Shown one piece after another: positions 9,318-17,770 of a stretch of 64,000 bases of DNA (its first letter is position 1; the number at the start of each line of letters is the position of its first letter). Below the pieces are notes generated by a model. That model made no database searches, was not told where the DNA came from, and was given only the letters and a program-made list of their open reading frames with translations. The DNA is from Halopseudomonas xinjiangensis (lineage in GTDB: Bacteria > Pseudomonadota > Gammaproteobacteria > Pseudomonadales > Pseudomonadaceae): assembly GCA_011050525.1 (NCBI GenBank), contig DRFO01000041.1, forward strand, positions 1 to 64,000, read 5' to 3'. Made by a program: the position numbers and the translations under genes.

Positions 9318-9632
9318 ATGTCATTACGCACACTGTTGTTGACGATCTTTGCCCTCGCCACTGGCCCTGTATTGGCGGATGAGCAGCTCGAACTGGGTAA
9401 GAAAGTGTTCCTGGAGCAGGCACAACCATCCTGCACGGTTTGCCATACGCTGAACGATGCCGGTTCCGCCGGTGAGATCGGCCCCAATCTTGACCAGCTC
9501 AAGCCCTCGGCGGAGCAGGTCAGCAACGCGGTGAAGAGTGGCGTTGGCATCATGCCGGCCTTCGGTGACTCACTGTCAGAGCAGCAGATCAGTGCCGTGG
9601 CGAAGTACATTGAATCGGTCACCCGAAAATAG
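9318..9632 (+). CDS. Small periplasmic cytochrome c (SorB-like electron acceptor)
   Basis: 104 residues from an ATG at 9318. A signal peptide (LLTIFALATGPVLA) is followed by a single heme site CTVCH and a distal Met in VGIMPAFGD. It lies 66 nt after the sulfite oxidase gene, the position of sorB, and probably takes electrons from the Moco subunit. The family is a generic class I cytochrome, so the partner is inferred from location. Confidence 0.83.
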   Translation: MSLRTLLLTIFALATGPVLADEQLELGKKVFLEQAQPSCTVCHTLNDAGSAGEIGPNLDQLKPSAEQVSNAVKSGVGIMPAFGDSLSEQQISAVAKYIESVTRK

Positions 9633-9701
9633 TCCTCACGCATGCCGGATGACTCACCGCTATGGGTCAGGGTTCATTCTGTGCCACTCAGCTGAGAACC
9701 C

Positions 9702-9733
9702 TTGACCCTGTATCGGGGTACGGGTGTTAATCT
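9702..9733 (+). promoter_or_regulatory. MerR-type promoter of the CcdA-like gene (20-bp spacer)
   Basis: TTGACC (9702-9707), dyad CTGTAT-CGGG-GTACGG, TAATCT (9728-9733), spacer 20 bp. It closely matches the merR-HMA promoter at 4005-4036 (same -10). A transcript would start near 9740, so translation of the next gene must start downstream of that. Confidence 0.8.
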
Positions 9734-9765
9734 GCGGCTTAATTCACGGACGACAGAGTAGTTCC

Positions 9766-10416
9766 TTGGAATTTTCAGTTGCTTTGCCTCTGGCCGTCGG
9801 CCTCGGGCTACTGGCCTTTATTGAGCCCTGTTCCGTGGGCAGTCACTTATTGTTCATCCGTTACCTCAAGGGGTTATCACAGCGGATGAAGATTGCTCAC
9901 ACACTGCTTTTTGCCCTGACGCGGGCCTCTTTGATGGCCGTGCTTGGCGTGATTGCCGTCTTCGTTGGAACCGCCTTCACCGGGCTGCAGCAAGGCCTGT
10001 GGGCTGTGCTCGGGAGTCTTTATGTGGTGGTTGGGCTGCTGTACCTGGGCGGTGGTACATCCTGGTTTATTGCGCTGGTGAACCGTTTTTTGCCACGCAT
10101 CACCCGCATCCCTGGCGGTCCCGCGTTAGGCGTGGTGTTTGGCTTGAACGTGCCGGCCTGCGCGGCCCCCTTGCTTGCGGTGCTGCTCGGCGACGCCGCT
10201 GCCCGGGGTGCAACGGATGGCGCTGTTATCTTCGGCGCTTCGACCCTGATGGTGTTTGGACTGGCGTTTTCCGCCCCACTGCTATTCATTGTTTTTACCG
10301 CCCGCGGCCGTCGCTGGCTTGAACACCTCACGCGGCTTGTGGGACGCATGCTACGATGGACCGGTGCCATAATGGTCGTACTGGGCCTCTGGACCTTTTG
10401 GCTGGCGCTGGCTTAG
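9766..10416 (+). CDS. CcdA/DsbD-like membrane protein under a MerR-type promoter
   Basis: About 216 residues with six predicted membrane helices. It has paired motifs typical of the CcdA/DsbD transmembrane fold: EPCSVGSHLLFIRYL in helix 1 and NVPACAAPLLAVLLG in helix 4, each with one cysteine that could form a trans-membrane thiol relay. I chose TTG at 9766 because ORF starts further upstream lie inside the promoter, and a decayed copy at 4749 keeps the same TTG context. It probably moves reducing equivalents or metal across the inner membrane; the function in a metal operon is not established. Confidence 0.72.
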   Translation: MEFSVALPLAVGLGLLAFIEPCSVGSHLLFIRYLKGLSQRMKIAHTLLFALTRASLMAVLGVIAVFVGTAFTGLQQGLWAVLGSLYVVVGLLYLGGGTSWFIALVNRFLPRITRIPGGPALGVVFGLNVPACAAPLLAVLLGDAAARGATDGAVIFGASTLMVFGLAFSAPLLFIVFTARGRRWLEHLTRLVGRMLRWTGAIMVVLGLWTFWLALA

Positions 10417-10489
10417 GCCTTAAGACCAAGTACATCCTCCCTGTTTTGACAGCTTTCCCTGTTTAACCTGTTTGATATTCCTCGATCAC

Positions 10490-10521
10490 TTGACTCCGTA
10501 TCTTGGTACGGGGCCTACCCT
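10490..10521 (+). promoter_or_regulatory. MerR-type promoter of the YPC-type P1B ATPase gene (20-bp spacer)
   Basis: TTGACT (10,490-10,495), dyad CCGTAT-CTTG-GTACGG, TACCCT (10,516-10,521), spacer 20 bp. It is the third plus-strand copy of the operator layout in this transposon and places an export ATPase under mer-type control. Confidence 0.78.
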
Positions 10522-10556
10522 TGAAACATGACCTCATTTCATCAAGGGGATGCATC

Positions 10557-12983
10557 ATGAATACGGCAGTGACAACCGCTGACGACGATACCCGGCCCTG
10601 GAGTCTGGAATCAACGGCGGACCCCGACATTCAACGGGTCAAGGCTCATATCGGTGGACTGCACTGCTCGCTGTGCACGGGCACGATTGAAAGCGCGCTG
10701 GGCAAGAAATCCGGCGTGCGTCGGGTTGCGGTGAGTCTGACTCACGAGCAGGCGCTGGTGGAGTTCGACTCTCGGGAGAACACCGCCGAGGCTCTGATGG
10801 GTACCTTGCAGCAGATCGGCTACACCCTGAGCGACCCGCGCAAGGTGGAACCGTTCGAACGCCAGGAGCAGGCGCTGGCGATTGAGCGCAATCGGTTTGT
10901 CGTCGCCCTGGCCATGAGCCTGGCAGCGGTCGGACTGATCGTTGATTTTACCTCGGCCTGGACCTTCGGGCTTTCCGCGCTGGTTTACGTCAGCCTGGTT
11001 CTGTTCGGCTTTGCGGTGTTACGCGGCCAGGGTAGGTCAGCCGCGCTCACGGGCACGGCCCTGTTGGCGGCTGGCGGATTGGCCTTCCTTGCGCTACGCA
11101 CCGCCGGCGTTTTGGGCGGCTATGAGCCGTTGGCCGTCGGTGCGCTGGCACTGGGTATGGTGTTTGGCGTGGCACGGCAAATGTTGAACATGGCCTTTCA
11201 GGCGTTACGCCGTGGCATCCTCAACCAGCACGTACTGGTGGAAATCGGTGCCTTCGCAGGGCTGACCGGGGGCGCCATCGGCCTGATCGCATCGCCCGAA
11301 GGTTATCCCACGGCGGCGTTTTTCGCCGTCTCCGTCATGGTACTGACCTATCATCTGTTCTCCGAATGGCTGTCGCTGATCGTCAAGACCCGAAGCTCGC
11401 AATCGGTCAAGCGGTTGCTGGACCTGCAGCCGGAGACGGCGCGCGTCGTCACCGAGGACGGTGAGCGTGACATGCTCGCAGACCAGGTTGAGATTGGTAT
11501 GCGGGTACGTATTAGGCCTGGAGAACGCGTTCCCCTGGACGGCGAGGTGGTTGAAGGCGGTTCGGCCGTGGACGAGTCCCTGATCACGGGCGAGCCGCTA
11601 CCGGTGGAGAAAACCACTGGCGATACCGTCGTGGGCGGCGCCATCAACGGCTCCGGCACCCTTCTTCTGCAGGTAACGGCCATCGGCAGCGAAAGCTTTC
11701 TCCAGCAAGTGATCAGCAGCATTGAGGATGCGCGTGCACTCAAGCCGGGATTGCTACACCTGGTGGATCGCGTACTGCGGATCTATACGCCGGCCGTGCT
11801 GATCATATCGGCCCTCGCCTTTGGCTTCTGGTCGGTCGGTCCCGTACTGATTGGCGGCGAGCCGGCCCTCGAACGAGCCGTTTTTGCCGCCCTGACCGTG
11901 CTGGTCATGGGTTACCCTTGCGCCGTGGGCATCTCAGCACCCCTATCCATCGTACGTGGCGCAGGAGAAGCCGCGGACAAGGGCGTACTGATGCGCACCG
12001 GCGAGGCTTTTCAGGCCCTGCGTAAAGTGAACAAGGTGGTGTTCGACAAGACCGGCACTCTCACCGAGGGTCGCCCCGCCGTACGCTCTCTGTACAGCGT
12101 GGATGGCGACGACAATGCGCTGCTAGCGCTGGCTGCAGCCGTGGAAGCGGCCTCGGAGCACCCATTGGGGCGGGCCGTGGTTGAAGCCGCACTCGAAAGG
12201 AATGTGGATTTCCCCGAGATCGCCGATTTTCAGGCCCAGTCCGGCCGTGGTGTCACCGCGCACGTGGATGGCACGCAGGTGCTGGTGGGCAGCCCGCGGT
12301 TCGCCGAAGCGTCCGGCGTGGAGATGACATCCGTTGCCGATGCCGTGGAAGCGGACGAGGCGCAGGGCCATACGGTAATCGTGGTGGCCCGCGACGGCAC
12401 TTTGTTGGGCACCATCGCACTCGGTGACGCTCTGCGACCCGATGCCGCCGACACCATAGCCAGCTTGCAGTCGATGGGCATCCGCACCGCCCTGTTGACG
12501 GGCGATAACGAACGCACCGCCCGCCACATCGCGCAACAGGCCGGTATCGATGAAGTGCATGCCGGCGTGCTGCCCGAACAGAAGGCAGACCAACTGCGAA
12601 CGATGCAGCAAAGCCAGCGAGTTGCCATGGTCGGCGACGGCATCAACGACGCCCCCGCCCTGATGCAGGCGGACGTGGGTATTGCCATGGGTGGCGGCAC
12701 GGACATCGCCATTGACGCCGCCGACATTATCATCCTAAACAGCCGGGTGGACGCCGTGGTGACGGCAATACACATCAGCCGCTGGGGTTATCGCAAAATG
12801 CTCCAGAACGTCAGCCTGGCATTTCTGTTCAACGGTATCGGCATTCCGCTGGCCAGCACGGGGCTGATTTACCCGGTCTGGGCGATGGTGGCTATGGCAG
12901 CCAGCGTGACAGCCATTTTCATTAATTCACTGTGGCAACGCCCGGCCCTGTTTTTCGACACGGTCGCGAGTGTGAATAATTGA
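10557..12983 (+). CDS. P1B-type heavy-metal ATPase with non-canonical YPC membrane motif
   Basis: 808 residues from an ATG at 10,557 (AGGGGA just upstream). The N-terminal HMA domain has the metal site [10 protein letters not shown] (Cys37, Cys40). The actuator motif is in [14 protein letters not shown], the phosphorylated Asp497 in DKTGTLTEG, and TGDN and [10 protein letters not shown] are present. The transport motif in the sixth helix is Tyr453-Pro-Cys455 ([11 protein letters not shown]) rather than the CPC of Cu/Ag and Zn/Cd/Pb pumps. I recall GYPC-type ATPases as a distinct, poorly characterised subfamily. A soft-metal exporter is likely but the metal is open. A truncated relative lies at 49,158-49,471. 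Confidence 0.9.
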   Translation: MNTAVTTADDDTRPWSLESTADPDIQRVKAHIGGLHCSLCTGTIESALGKKSGVRRVAVSLTHEQALVEFDSRENTAEALMGTLQQIGYTLSDPRKVEPFERQEQALAIERNRFVVALAMSLAAVGLIVDFTSAWTFGLSALVYVSLVLFGFAVLRGQGRSAALTGTALLAAGGLAFLALRTAGVLGGYEPLAVGALALGMVFGVARQMLNMAFQALRRGILNQHVLVEIGAFAGLTGGAIGLIASPEGYPTAAFFAVSVMVLTYHLFSEWLSLIVKTRSSQSVKRLLDLQPETARVVTEDGERDMLADQVEIGMRVRIRPGERVPLDGEVVEGGSAVDESLITGEPLPVEKTTGDTVVGGAINGSGTLLLQVTAIGSESFLQQVISSIEDARALKPGLLHLVDRVLRIYTPAVLIISALAFGFWSVGPVLIGGEPALERAVFAALTVLVMGYPCAVGISAPLSIVRGAGEAADKGVLMRTGEAFQALRKVNKVVFDKTGTLTEGRPAVRSLYSVDGDDNALLALAAAVEAASEHPLGRAVVEAALERNVDFPEIADFQAQSGRGVTAHVDGTQVLVGSPRFAEASGVEMTSVADAVEADEAQGHTVIVVARDGTLLGTIALGDALRPDAADTIASLQSMGIRTALLTGDNERTARHIAQQAGIDEVHAGVLPEQKADQLRTMQQSQRVAMVGDGINDAPALMQADVGIAMGGGTDIAIDAADIIILNSRVDAVVTAIHISRWGYRKMLQNVSLAFLFNGIGIPLASTGLIYPVWAMVAMAASVTAIFINSLWQRPALFFDTVASVNN

Positions 12984-13024
12984 CCAACTCGTTTGTAAGC
13001 TGCCCCCTGAAAAGAGGATTCGTC

Positions 13025-13342
13025 ATGTTTAAAAAAGGGTTCCTGATGTTAGCGGCGTTGGCATTCAGCGTTGCCGCGCTGGCCGCCGACAAACACTACG
13101 TATTGGGCGTGGACGGCCTGGCCTGTCCCTTCTGTGCCTATGGCATTGAGAAACGTCTGAATAAAGTGGATGGCGTCACCGGCGTGGAGGTGGACGTCGG
13201 AAAAAGTACGGTGCGTGTCACCCTTCAGGAAGGCAGGACTTTCTCTGAGGAGCGGGCACGTCAGGCTGTCGAGGAGGCCGGCTTCACGCTGCGCTCCTAC
13301 TCAGAGGCCGAAGGTGAAACGGGAGGCAGCGATGCGAAATAA
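13025..13342 (+). CDS. Periplasmic HMA-domain metal-binding protein (CPFCAYG type)
   Basis: 105 residues from an ATG at 13,025 (AGAGGA upstream), 41 nt after the ATPase. A signal peptide (FLMLAALAFSVAALA) is followed by an HMA-like fold with DGLACPFCAYGIEKRL, then RQAVEEAGFTLRSY. Unlike MerP (CSAC) the site is CPFC followed by AYG. A clear relative with CKLCAYN lies at 50,412-50,711 near another ATPase fragment of the same type. It may capture metal in the periplasm. Its 3' end overlaps the next ORF by 11 nt. Confidence 0.82.
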   Translation: MFKKGFLMLAALAFSVAALAADKHYVLGVDGLACPFCAYGIEKRLNKVDGVTGVEVDVGKSTVRVTLQEGRTFSEERARQAVEEAGFTLRSYSEAEGETGGSDAK

Positions 13343-13751
13343 CAACCAGTCAATCGGCTTGCCCCTGCTGGTCGGTGCCCTGGTACTGACCGGTGTGCCT
13401 TCGGCACAAGCCGCATCCAACACCTTTAACACGGCTCTGCCCGTGCCCCAGGGTGAAACCATCTGGCGGGAGCAACTGGTCTCGCGGGAGCGTTCCGACG
13501 GTGGCCCCTTGGATCGTGAGGTCTCGGTCCAGGCTCCGGGCAGCGTACTCGGTTATGGCATTACCTCGAAGCTCGCGGTGTTCGGCGTTGTCCCTTACTT
13601 TTTCAACAAGGAACTGGACGTCACCACGCCCATGGGCCGGATTGAGCGCGATACCGGCGGCATCGGCGACGTCTCGCTGTTCGGGCGTTACAGGAGTTTG
13701 AAGTCCAACGGAACGAAAACGTACGGTAAGGACGCTCTCATAGCGGTGTAG
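13332..13751 (+). pseudogene. Truncated outer-membrane transporter-like protein (MetA-pathway/phenol-degradation type)
   Basis: The ORF starts at 13,332, inside the end of the HMA gene. It has a signal peptide (LVGALVLTGVPSAQA) and beta-strand-rich sequence (GYGITSKLAVFGVVPYFF, GGIGDVSLFGRYRSLKSN) recalling the Phenol_MetA_deg outer-membrane family, usually ~250-300 residues. Homology seems to stop near 13,700, where the frame runs into unrelated sequence, leaving 139 residues. It was probably the last gene of the ATPase operon before the fluoride block was joined here. Confidence 0.55.
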
Positions 13752-13854
13752 GAATGGCCGCCGAGACTGTCAATGTATTCGGTGAGTATTACTCTGGGTG
13801 ACAATGGCCAGCGATCTTGTTCGAGATGACTACCTCCGATAAGATAACGCATAT

Positions 13855-13920
13855 CAGGAGATGGCATGCCTCCTTAAACCGCCACTGCACGTTCGCAGTG
13901 GCTGATGATGCCTACGCAGG
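13855..13920 (+). promoter_or_regulatory. Fluoride riboswitch (crcB motif)
   Basis: The segment contains the conserved crcB-motif blocks in order: GGAGATGGCATGCCTCC, TAAACCGCC, a variable hairpin (CCACTGC/GCAGTGG), then CTGATGATGCCTACGC. The pseudoknot and ligand-pocket strings fit the fluoride aptamer. A possible expression-platform stem pairs CCTACGC with GCGTAGG (to 13,941). The fluoride channel gene starts 85 nt downstream, so fluoride should switch on that gene. Confidence 0.9.
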
Positions 13921-14004
13921 GTCCCGGTTCGGGCGCGTAGGTTATTGCCGTTTCGCCTGTCCGGGTATTGTTTCATGTAATGCTTCAGGACAGGATCTTT
14001 ACTG

Positions 14005-14385
14005 ATGTACTCTATTCTCGCAATCTGCGCTGGTGCCTCGGGCGGGGCCTTATCCCGCTGGCTACTCGGCCTGCAACTCAACGCCCTGTTTCCCACCATC
14101 CCTCCCGGCACGCTGGCCGCAAATCTGTTAGGCGGTCTCTTTATCGGCGTGGCTTTGAGCTTTTTCAGTGCACAGGGCTCGGTGGCACCGGAGTGGCGAC
14201 TGTTCATTATCACCGGGTTTCTTGGTGGGTTTACTACCTTTTCGACGTTTTCCGCTGAAATTATTACCTTGCTACAACAGGGCCGGTTTGCCTGGGCAGC
14301 CGGCGCAGTATCCGTTCACGTACTGGGGTCATTGCTCATGACGATTCTGGGTATGTTTACGGTCGGTTGGATTCGTAGTCTGTAA
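14005..14385 (+). CDS. crcB: Fluoride channel CrcB/FluC
   Basis: A 126-residue membrane protein with four hydrophobic helices. It shows the Fluc signatures [20 protein letters not shown] and [13 protein letters not shown] (phenylalanine box and Na+ site). FluC dimers export fluoride passively. It lies directly behind a fluoride riboswitch, which strongly supports the call. Confidence 0.95.
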   Translation: MYSILAICAGASGGALSRWLLGLQLNALFPTIPPGTLAANLLGGLFIGVALSFFSAQGSVAPEWRLFIITGFLGGFTTFSTFSAEIITLLQQGRFAWAAGAVSVHVLGSLLMTILGMFTVGWIRSL

Positions 14386-14459
14386 TGGTCTCTGTCGGAC
14401 GGCGGTTCCTTATTCAAGCAGAAAAGTTCATAGACATTTCCTTTTTTAGGAGAACTAGG

Positions 14460-14780
14460 ATGAAAGGTTATCAACTGACGTTCTTTACCCAGCAAAACCG
14501 CCATCACCGTGGCAAGCACGTTTGTGATTGGCTGATCGACTCTGCCCGGGAGCTGGGTGTGCGCGGCGGGACCGTGCTCGCCGCAACTGAGGGTTTTGGT
14601 CATAACGGCAAAATGCACTCCAGCCATTTTTTTGAGCTTGCCGATCAGCCAGAAGAAATCACGATGGTAGTGACTGAGGACGAGGCAGAGCGGCTGCTCA
14701 AACGTTTGCTCGCGGACCAGTTGCACATCTTCTATGTGAAGATTCCGGTCGAATTCGGCACCCTTGGAGAGTCGGACTGA
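14460..14780 (+). CDS. DUF190 family protein (PII-like fold)
   Basis: 106 residues from an ATG at 14,460 behind AGGAG. The sequence MKGYQLTFFTQQNRHHRG ... GVRGGTVLAATEGFG ... ITMVVTEDEAERLL fits DUF190, small PII-like trimeric proteins often next to crcB. The function is unproven; a regulatory or accessory role in fluoride tolerance is inferred from location. It follows crcB by 75 nt. Confidence 0.85.
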   Translation: MKGYQLTFFTQQNRHHRGKHVCDWLIDSARELGVRGGTVLAATEGFGHNGKMHSSHFFELADQPEEITMVVTEDEAERLLKRLLADQLHIFYVKIPVEFGTLGESD

Positions 14781-15302
14781 ATGACTAACGACATCAACGA
14801 GGCCGGCGCAGCTGAAAAAGCCACCAGGCCGAAAGGCTGGCTGAATCGAACTGTCGTCGGTGCCGGGATCACCAGCGCACTGGGCGACTTCTGCTAGGTC
14901 GCGATGTCCTACCCGGTCGGCGCTATGGCGGATCGCCTCGGCCATCTCCCCATGCTGGTCGGCGGGTATGTGCTGGGAACGCTCACGGCCGTTTTGACAG
15001 CACTGGCCTTCTGGCTTTCGGTAGACAGCGTGCCGCTGCTCGTCGTCATCTTCTTCGTCGCTGGCTTGTACGTCACTGTCGAGGAAGCGTTGGAGTCCAC
15101 GGTGGCAGCCGAAATGGTGCAGGCCGACACCCTGATGATCAGCTATGGTGCGCTGGGGACGGTCAACGGGACGGCCAAGTTCGTCTCCAGCGCCACGATC
15201 GGTTTGGTGTGGACCGCAGTCTCGCCGACTCTCGGCTTTGGCTTGGCGGCCCTGCTGATGGCGGCCGGGACATTGGCTATGCTCCGCGTCCGTAATGCGT
15301 AG
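14781..15302 (+). pseudogene. MFS transporter remnant (internal deletion and stop)
   Basis: An N-terminal piece (MTNDINEAGAAEKA ... GWLNRTVVGAGITSALGDF) ends at a TAG around 14,895. In the same frame a C-terminal half follows (YPVGAMADRLGHLPMLVGGY to LAMLRVRNA). The middle of a ~400-residue MFS protein, roughly 200 residues, is missing. MFS genes of this type accompany crcB/DUF190 in some clusters. The remaining ORF 14,904-15,302 is unlikely to make a transporter. Confidence 0.75.
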
Positions 15303-15320
15303 CGTATAGAAACACTTACT

Positions 15321-15698
15321 ATGACAATAAAACTGGTTTCGAACGCCAAGCAATGGGCACGAACCATCAAGCGTGACGTACACGCGGTCTGGCTTTCCGC
15401 TCGTGATCCCCGCACCCCGTGGTTCGCAAAGGCGCTTGCGATGGTTGTCGCGGCCTATGCTGTCTCGCCCATCGACTTGATCCCCGACTTCATTCCCGTG
15501 CTCGGCTACGTGGATGACATCATCATCGTGCCGCTCGGAATCATGCTGGTCGTGAGGCTTATCCCGCCAGAGGTAATAAGCGAGCACCGAGAAACCGCCG
15601 CCAAAGCCACCGAGCGTCCGGTAAGCCGCATGGCAGCGGGGGTATTTATCACCCTATGGATCGTCTGTGCAGCCCTTCTAAGCGCCATCTACTTGTGA
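15321..15698 (+). CDS. YkvA-type DUF1232 membrane protein
   Basis: 125 residues with the DUF1232 core AYAVSPIDLIPDFIPVLGYV followed by DDIIIVPLGIML, and a C-terminal membrane segment (GVFITLWIVCAALLSAIYL). The family function is unknown; members are common in metal and stress clusters. It follows the MFS remnant by 18 nt and is intact. Confidence 0.82.
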   Translation: MTIKLVSNAKQWARTIKRDVHAVWLSARDPRTPWFAKALAMVVAAYAVSPIDLIPDFIPVLGYVDDIIIVPLGIMLVVRLIPPEVISEHRETAAKATERPVSRMAAGVFITLWIVCAALLSAIYL

Positions 15699-16015
15699 TT
15701 AATTATAAACACCGGGAGGGCGAGTTGTACTTGGCGGATGACGCTGGCCACTGCCCAATTCTGGGGGCCGCGCACGCTCTCCAAGAATTTACCCCGGAGA
15801 ACACCATCCAGGCCAGCACATACAATGGTGACCGCATAATTGTTGCTCACCTTCGTCCTCCGTTACCCAGCATTGAAGTGTGAGCCATGATAAATTATCC
15901 GAGTGTCATACATGACGCTATTGCGCATCTCATTTGAGATACGGTCAAGCTGTGGCCATTAGAAAATGGGTATCCGGATTAATTGGTTGACGATCCCTGT
16001 AGGCCCACCGATATC
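15699..16015. other. Gap without a supported gene
   Basis: A 75-codon ORF (15,656-15,883) overlaps the end of the YkvA gene but shows no family features and no good ribosome site. The rest is AT-richer sequence up to the ISL3 remnant. I see no terminator or promoter that I can defend. Confidence 0.5.
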
Positions 16016-16793
16016 TTAATTTTCCCAGAAGGTTGATAGATCGACACCGAAGTTCTTCTCGGGCTCGGGTAGACCCATGCCGTAGGTCATGGTGGCCTTG
16101 CCCAGGAAGGGGGATTCCTTGGTCTGCGGCACCTTCTTCTTGTGCTTGGTGGTGTAGAGCATCCGGGCCCGCATCACCTCGAATGAGTAGCCCCGGCCAT
16201 CGCGGTTCTTGTCCTTGGCCAGCCGGTTGATCGACTCCGTGAAGGCATTGGTGACTGGGATGTCGTCAATCCAGGCAGCCAGCGCCTGCTCAGCATCTCG
16301 CCGGCTGGCACAGTCCCAGATGTGGTAGAACCGCTCCTTGTGCTCGTAGGCTGCCAGGAGCTGGGGGAAGGCCCCCATTCAGGTTTCCATGATGAGACGT
16401 TCGCGGTCGGAGACGTCGTGAGCCCGCTTCAGCAAGATCTTCCGGTCACCCTTGAGGGTTCGGCGTTGGTTGGCCTTCAGCTCCTTCCTGAGCCCCTTGC
16501 GGACCTTCTCCAGGGCTTCGTTGGCCATACGCACAACATGGAACTTATCGACCACGATGCGGGCCTGTGGCAGCGCCGCCTGGACGGCACGGCGATATGG
16601 CTTCCACATGTCCATGCTGACGATCTCGATCTTGTCGCGCTCGGTCATGCTCATGAGCCGCTTCGTCACTGCCTCCTGCTGACGACCGGGCAGCAGGTCT
16701 AACAAGGTACGCTCCTCCAGGTTGGTCAGGATGCAGAGGTAGCGGCGGTTCAGGTACAGCTCGTCGATACCTAGGTAGCGGGGTGTCTCGAAG
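16016..16793 (-). pseudogene. ISL3-family transposase remnant (N-terminus lost, in-frame stop)
   Basis: The minus-strand sequence encodes the DDE domain of an ISL3 transposase: RYLGIDELYLNRRYLCIL, IVSMDMWKPYRRAVQAALP, VVDKFHVVRMANEALE, then after a TGA (16,379-16,381) FYHIWDCASRRDAEQAL and NAFTESINRLAKDKNRDGRG. The two ORFs are in one frame, so the TGA most likely replaces a TGG Trp codon. The N-terminal third is missing and joins a merT fragment at ~16,794. Not functional. Confidence 0.85.
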
Positions 16794-16969
16794 CGGTGCG
16801 CACTTGCGGTACCTCGCAGACTTCGCCAGGTTGCCGATCCAGGCACCGGAACCCCCCAGGGCGATCAGGGCCAAGGTGCCCAGACAACAGGCCGACGCGA
16901 GCAGGCTGCAACCCCGCCTGCGATTAACGACTCGCGACCGGATTGTGACTCGGAATTCAACTCTGATAT
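16794..16969 (-). pseudogene. merT: merT remnant (internally deleted, start codon lost)
   Basis: The 16,822-16,969 part matches the first half of the merT at 3543-3905 (SELNSESQSGRESLIAGGVA ... frameshift ... GGSGAWIGNLA). Next to it, 16,794-16,815 matches a more C-terminal piece (GTGCGCACTTGCGGTAC), so the middle is deleted. The start ATG has become ATA. It sits divergent to merR in the normal mer position, showing that a second mer operon once stood here. Confidence 0.78.
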
Positions 16970-17006
16970 TGCAATTACACCTTCTACGGCCTTGTTCGAT
17001 AGGTTA

Positions 17007-17037
17007 AGCTTGAAGCCGTAGTCAACTACGGAGTCAA
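17007..17037 (-). promoter_or_regulatory. Second mer operator/promoter (facing the merT remnant)
   Basis: Minus strand: TTGACT (17,032-17,037) and the dyad CCGTAG-TTGA-CTACGG. The -10 region is degenerate (CAAGCT at a 19-bp spacer). It overlaps the start region of merR and may still repress merR even though its original target is broken. Confidence 0.65.
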
Positions 17038-17042
17038 GGCAA

Positions 17043-17507
17043 ATGCCGGATGAAATGAACTCATTGACCATCGGGGGGCTGGCTAAGGCGGCGAACGTCT
17101 CAGTTGAGACCATCCGCTACTACCAGCGACGTGGGTTAATACCTGAGCCCCAGCGTCCTCTCGGGGGTATTCGACGCTACGGTCCCAGCGATATCGGCAG
17201 GTTGAGCTTTGTGAAAACATCGCAGCAGTTAGGCTTCAATCTCGATGAGGTCAGCGACCTGCTCCGACTCGAAGACGGCACCCACTGCCAGGAAGCCAGC
17301 ACTCTCGCGGAGCGCAAGTTGCACGACGTACGTGGGAAGATCGAAAAGCTACAGCAAATTGAGGTTTTACTGAGCGCCATGGTTGATCGGTGCTGCGCCC
17401 AAGAGGGCAATATCTCGTGCCCCTTAATTGCGTCATTACATGAAGGGGTTGGGCGAAAATTTTGTACCTACCCTAGCCAGAGTGGGCCCCCTGCCAAACC
17501 TCAGTGA
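17043..17507 (+). CDS. merR: Mercury-responsive regulator MerR
   Basis: 154 residues. MerR winged helix (LTIGGLAKAANVSVETIRYY) and the full Hg(II) ligand set: GTHCQEAS for the first cysteine, and CCAQEGNISCPLIASL for the other two. Unlike the MerR-HMA protein at 4070 it has the canonical Hg-site pattern, so it is the best candidate to sense Hg(II) for the whole transposon. Translation may start at 17,043 or at the second ATG, 17,055. Its divergent merT is a remnant, so it may now act in trans on the mer operon at 3.9 kb. Confidence 0.92.
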   Translation: MPDEMNSLTIGGLAKAANVSVETIRYYQRRGLIPEPQRPLGGIRRYGPSDIGRLSFVKTSQQLGFNLDEVSDLLRLEDGTHCQEASTLAERKLHDVRGKIEKLQQIEVLLSAMVDRCCAQEGNISCPLIASLHEGVGRKFCTYPSQSGPPAKPQ

Positions 17508-17745
17508 CAAAGGGCAACCCCGCAGGCCCTCAGAATGTCCAGTGTGACCAGCAGAGTACGGCGGGGAAGTTTTTGGGCAACAGCCCCAAACTGAGGTGCT
17601 ATTAGGGCGTAGGCAGTCATCTTCAGGACCAGCGCAATGCCGAGCACCTGGCCCGCACTGCCGCCCGTCAGTCATGGGCCAGCGGCGCCAGCGCCACCGT
17701 CGTTAGCCCGGTCCCTGCCAGAGCGATTAGCTGGGCACTAGAAAG
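17508..17745 (-). pseudogene. MFS transporter N-terminal fragment (frameshifted)
   Basis: Read on the minus strand, one frame gives SSAQLIALAGTGLTTVALAP and, after a shift, another gives GQVLGIALVLKMTAYALIAP and QKLPRRTLLVTLDILRA. Together they are the first two helices and the loop of an MFS drug/siderophore-type exporter. A stop and frameshift separate them and the rest of the gene is missing. Confidence 0.65.
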
Positions 17746-17770
17746 GCGTTGGTAGGTGTGAATGCTCAGT

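Noticed and set aside
10557..12983. Labelling the transposon ATPase as copA
   Set aside because: Its YPC motif and mer-type promoter do not fit the classical Cu(I) CPC pump; the metal is left open.
14316..15587. 423-codon minus-strand ORF across the DUF190, MFS and YkvA region
   Set aside because: It is antisense to well-supported genes, has low-complexity polar composition rich in His/Asp/Gln, and no family features.
15656..15883. 75-codon ORF overlapping the end of the YkvA gene
   Set aside because: No ribosome site, no recognisable protein features and overlap with a real gene.
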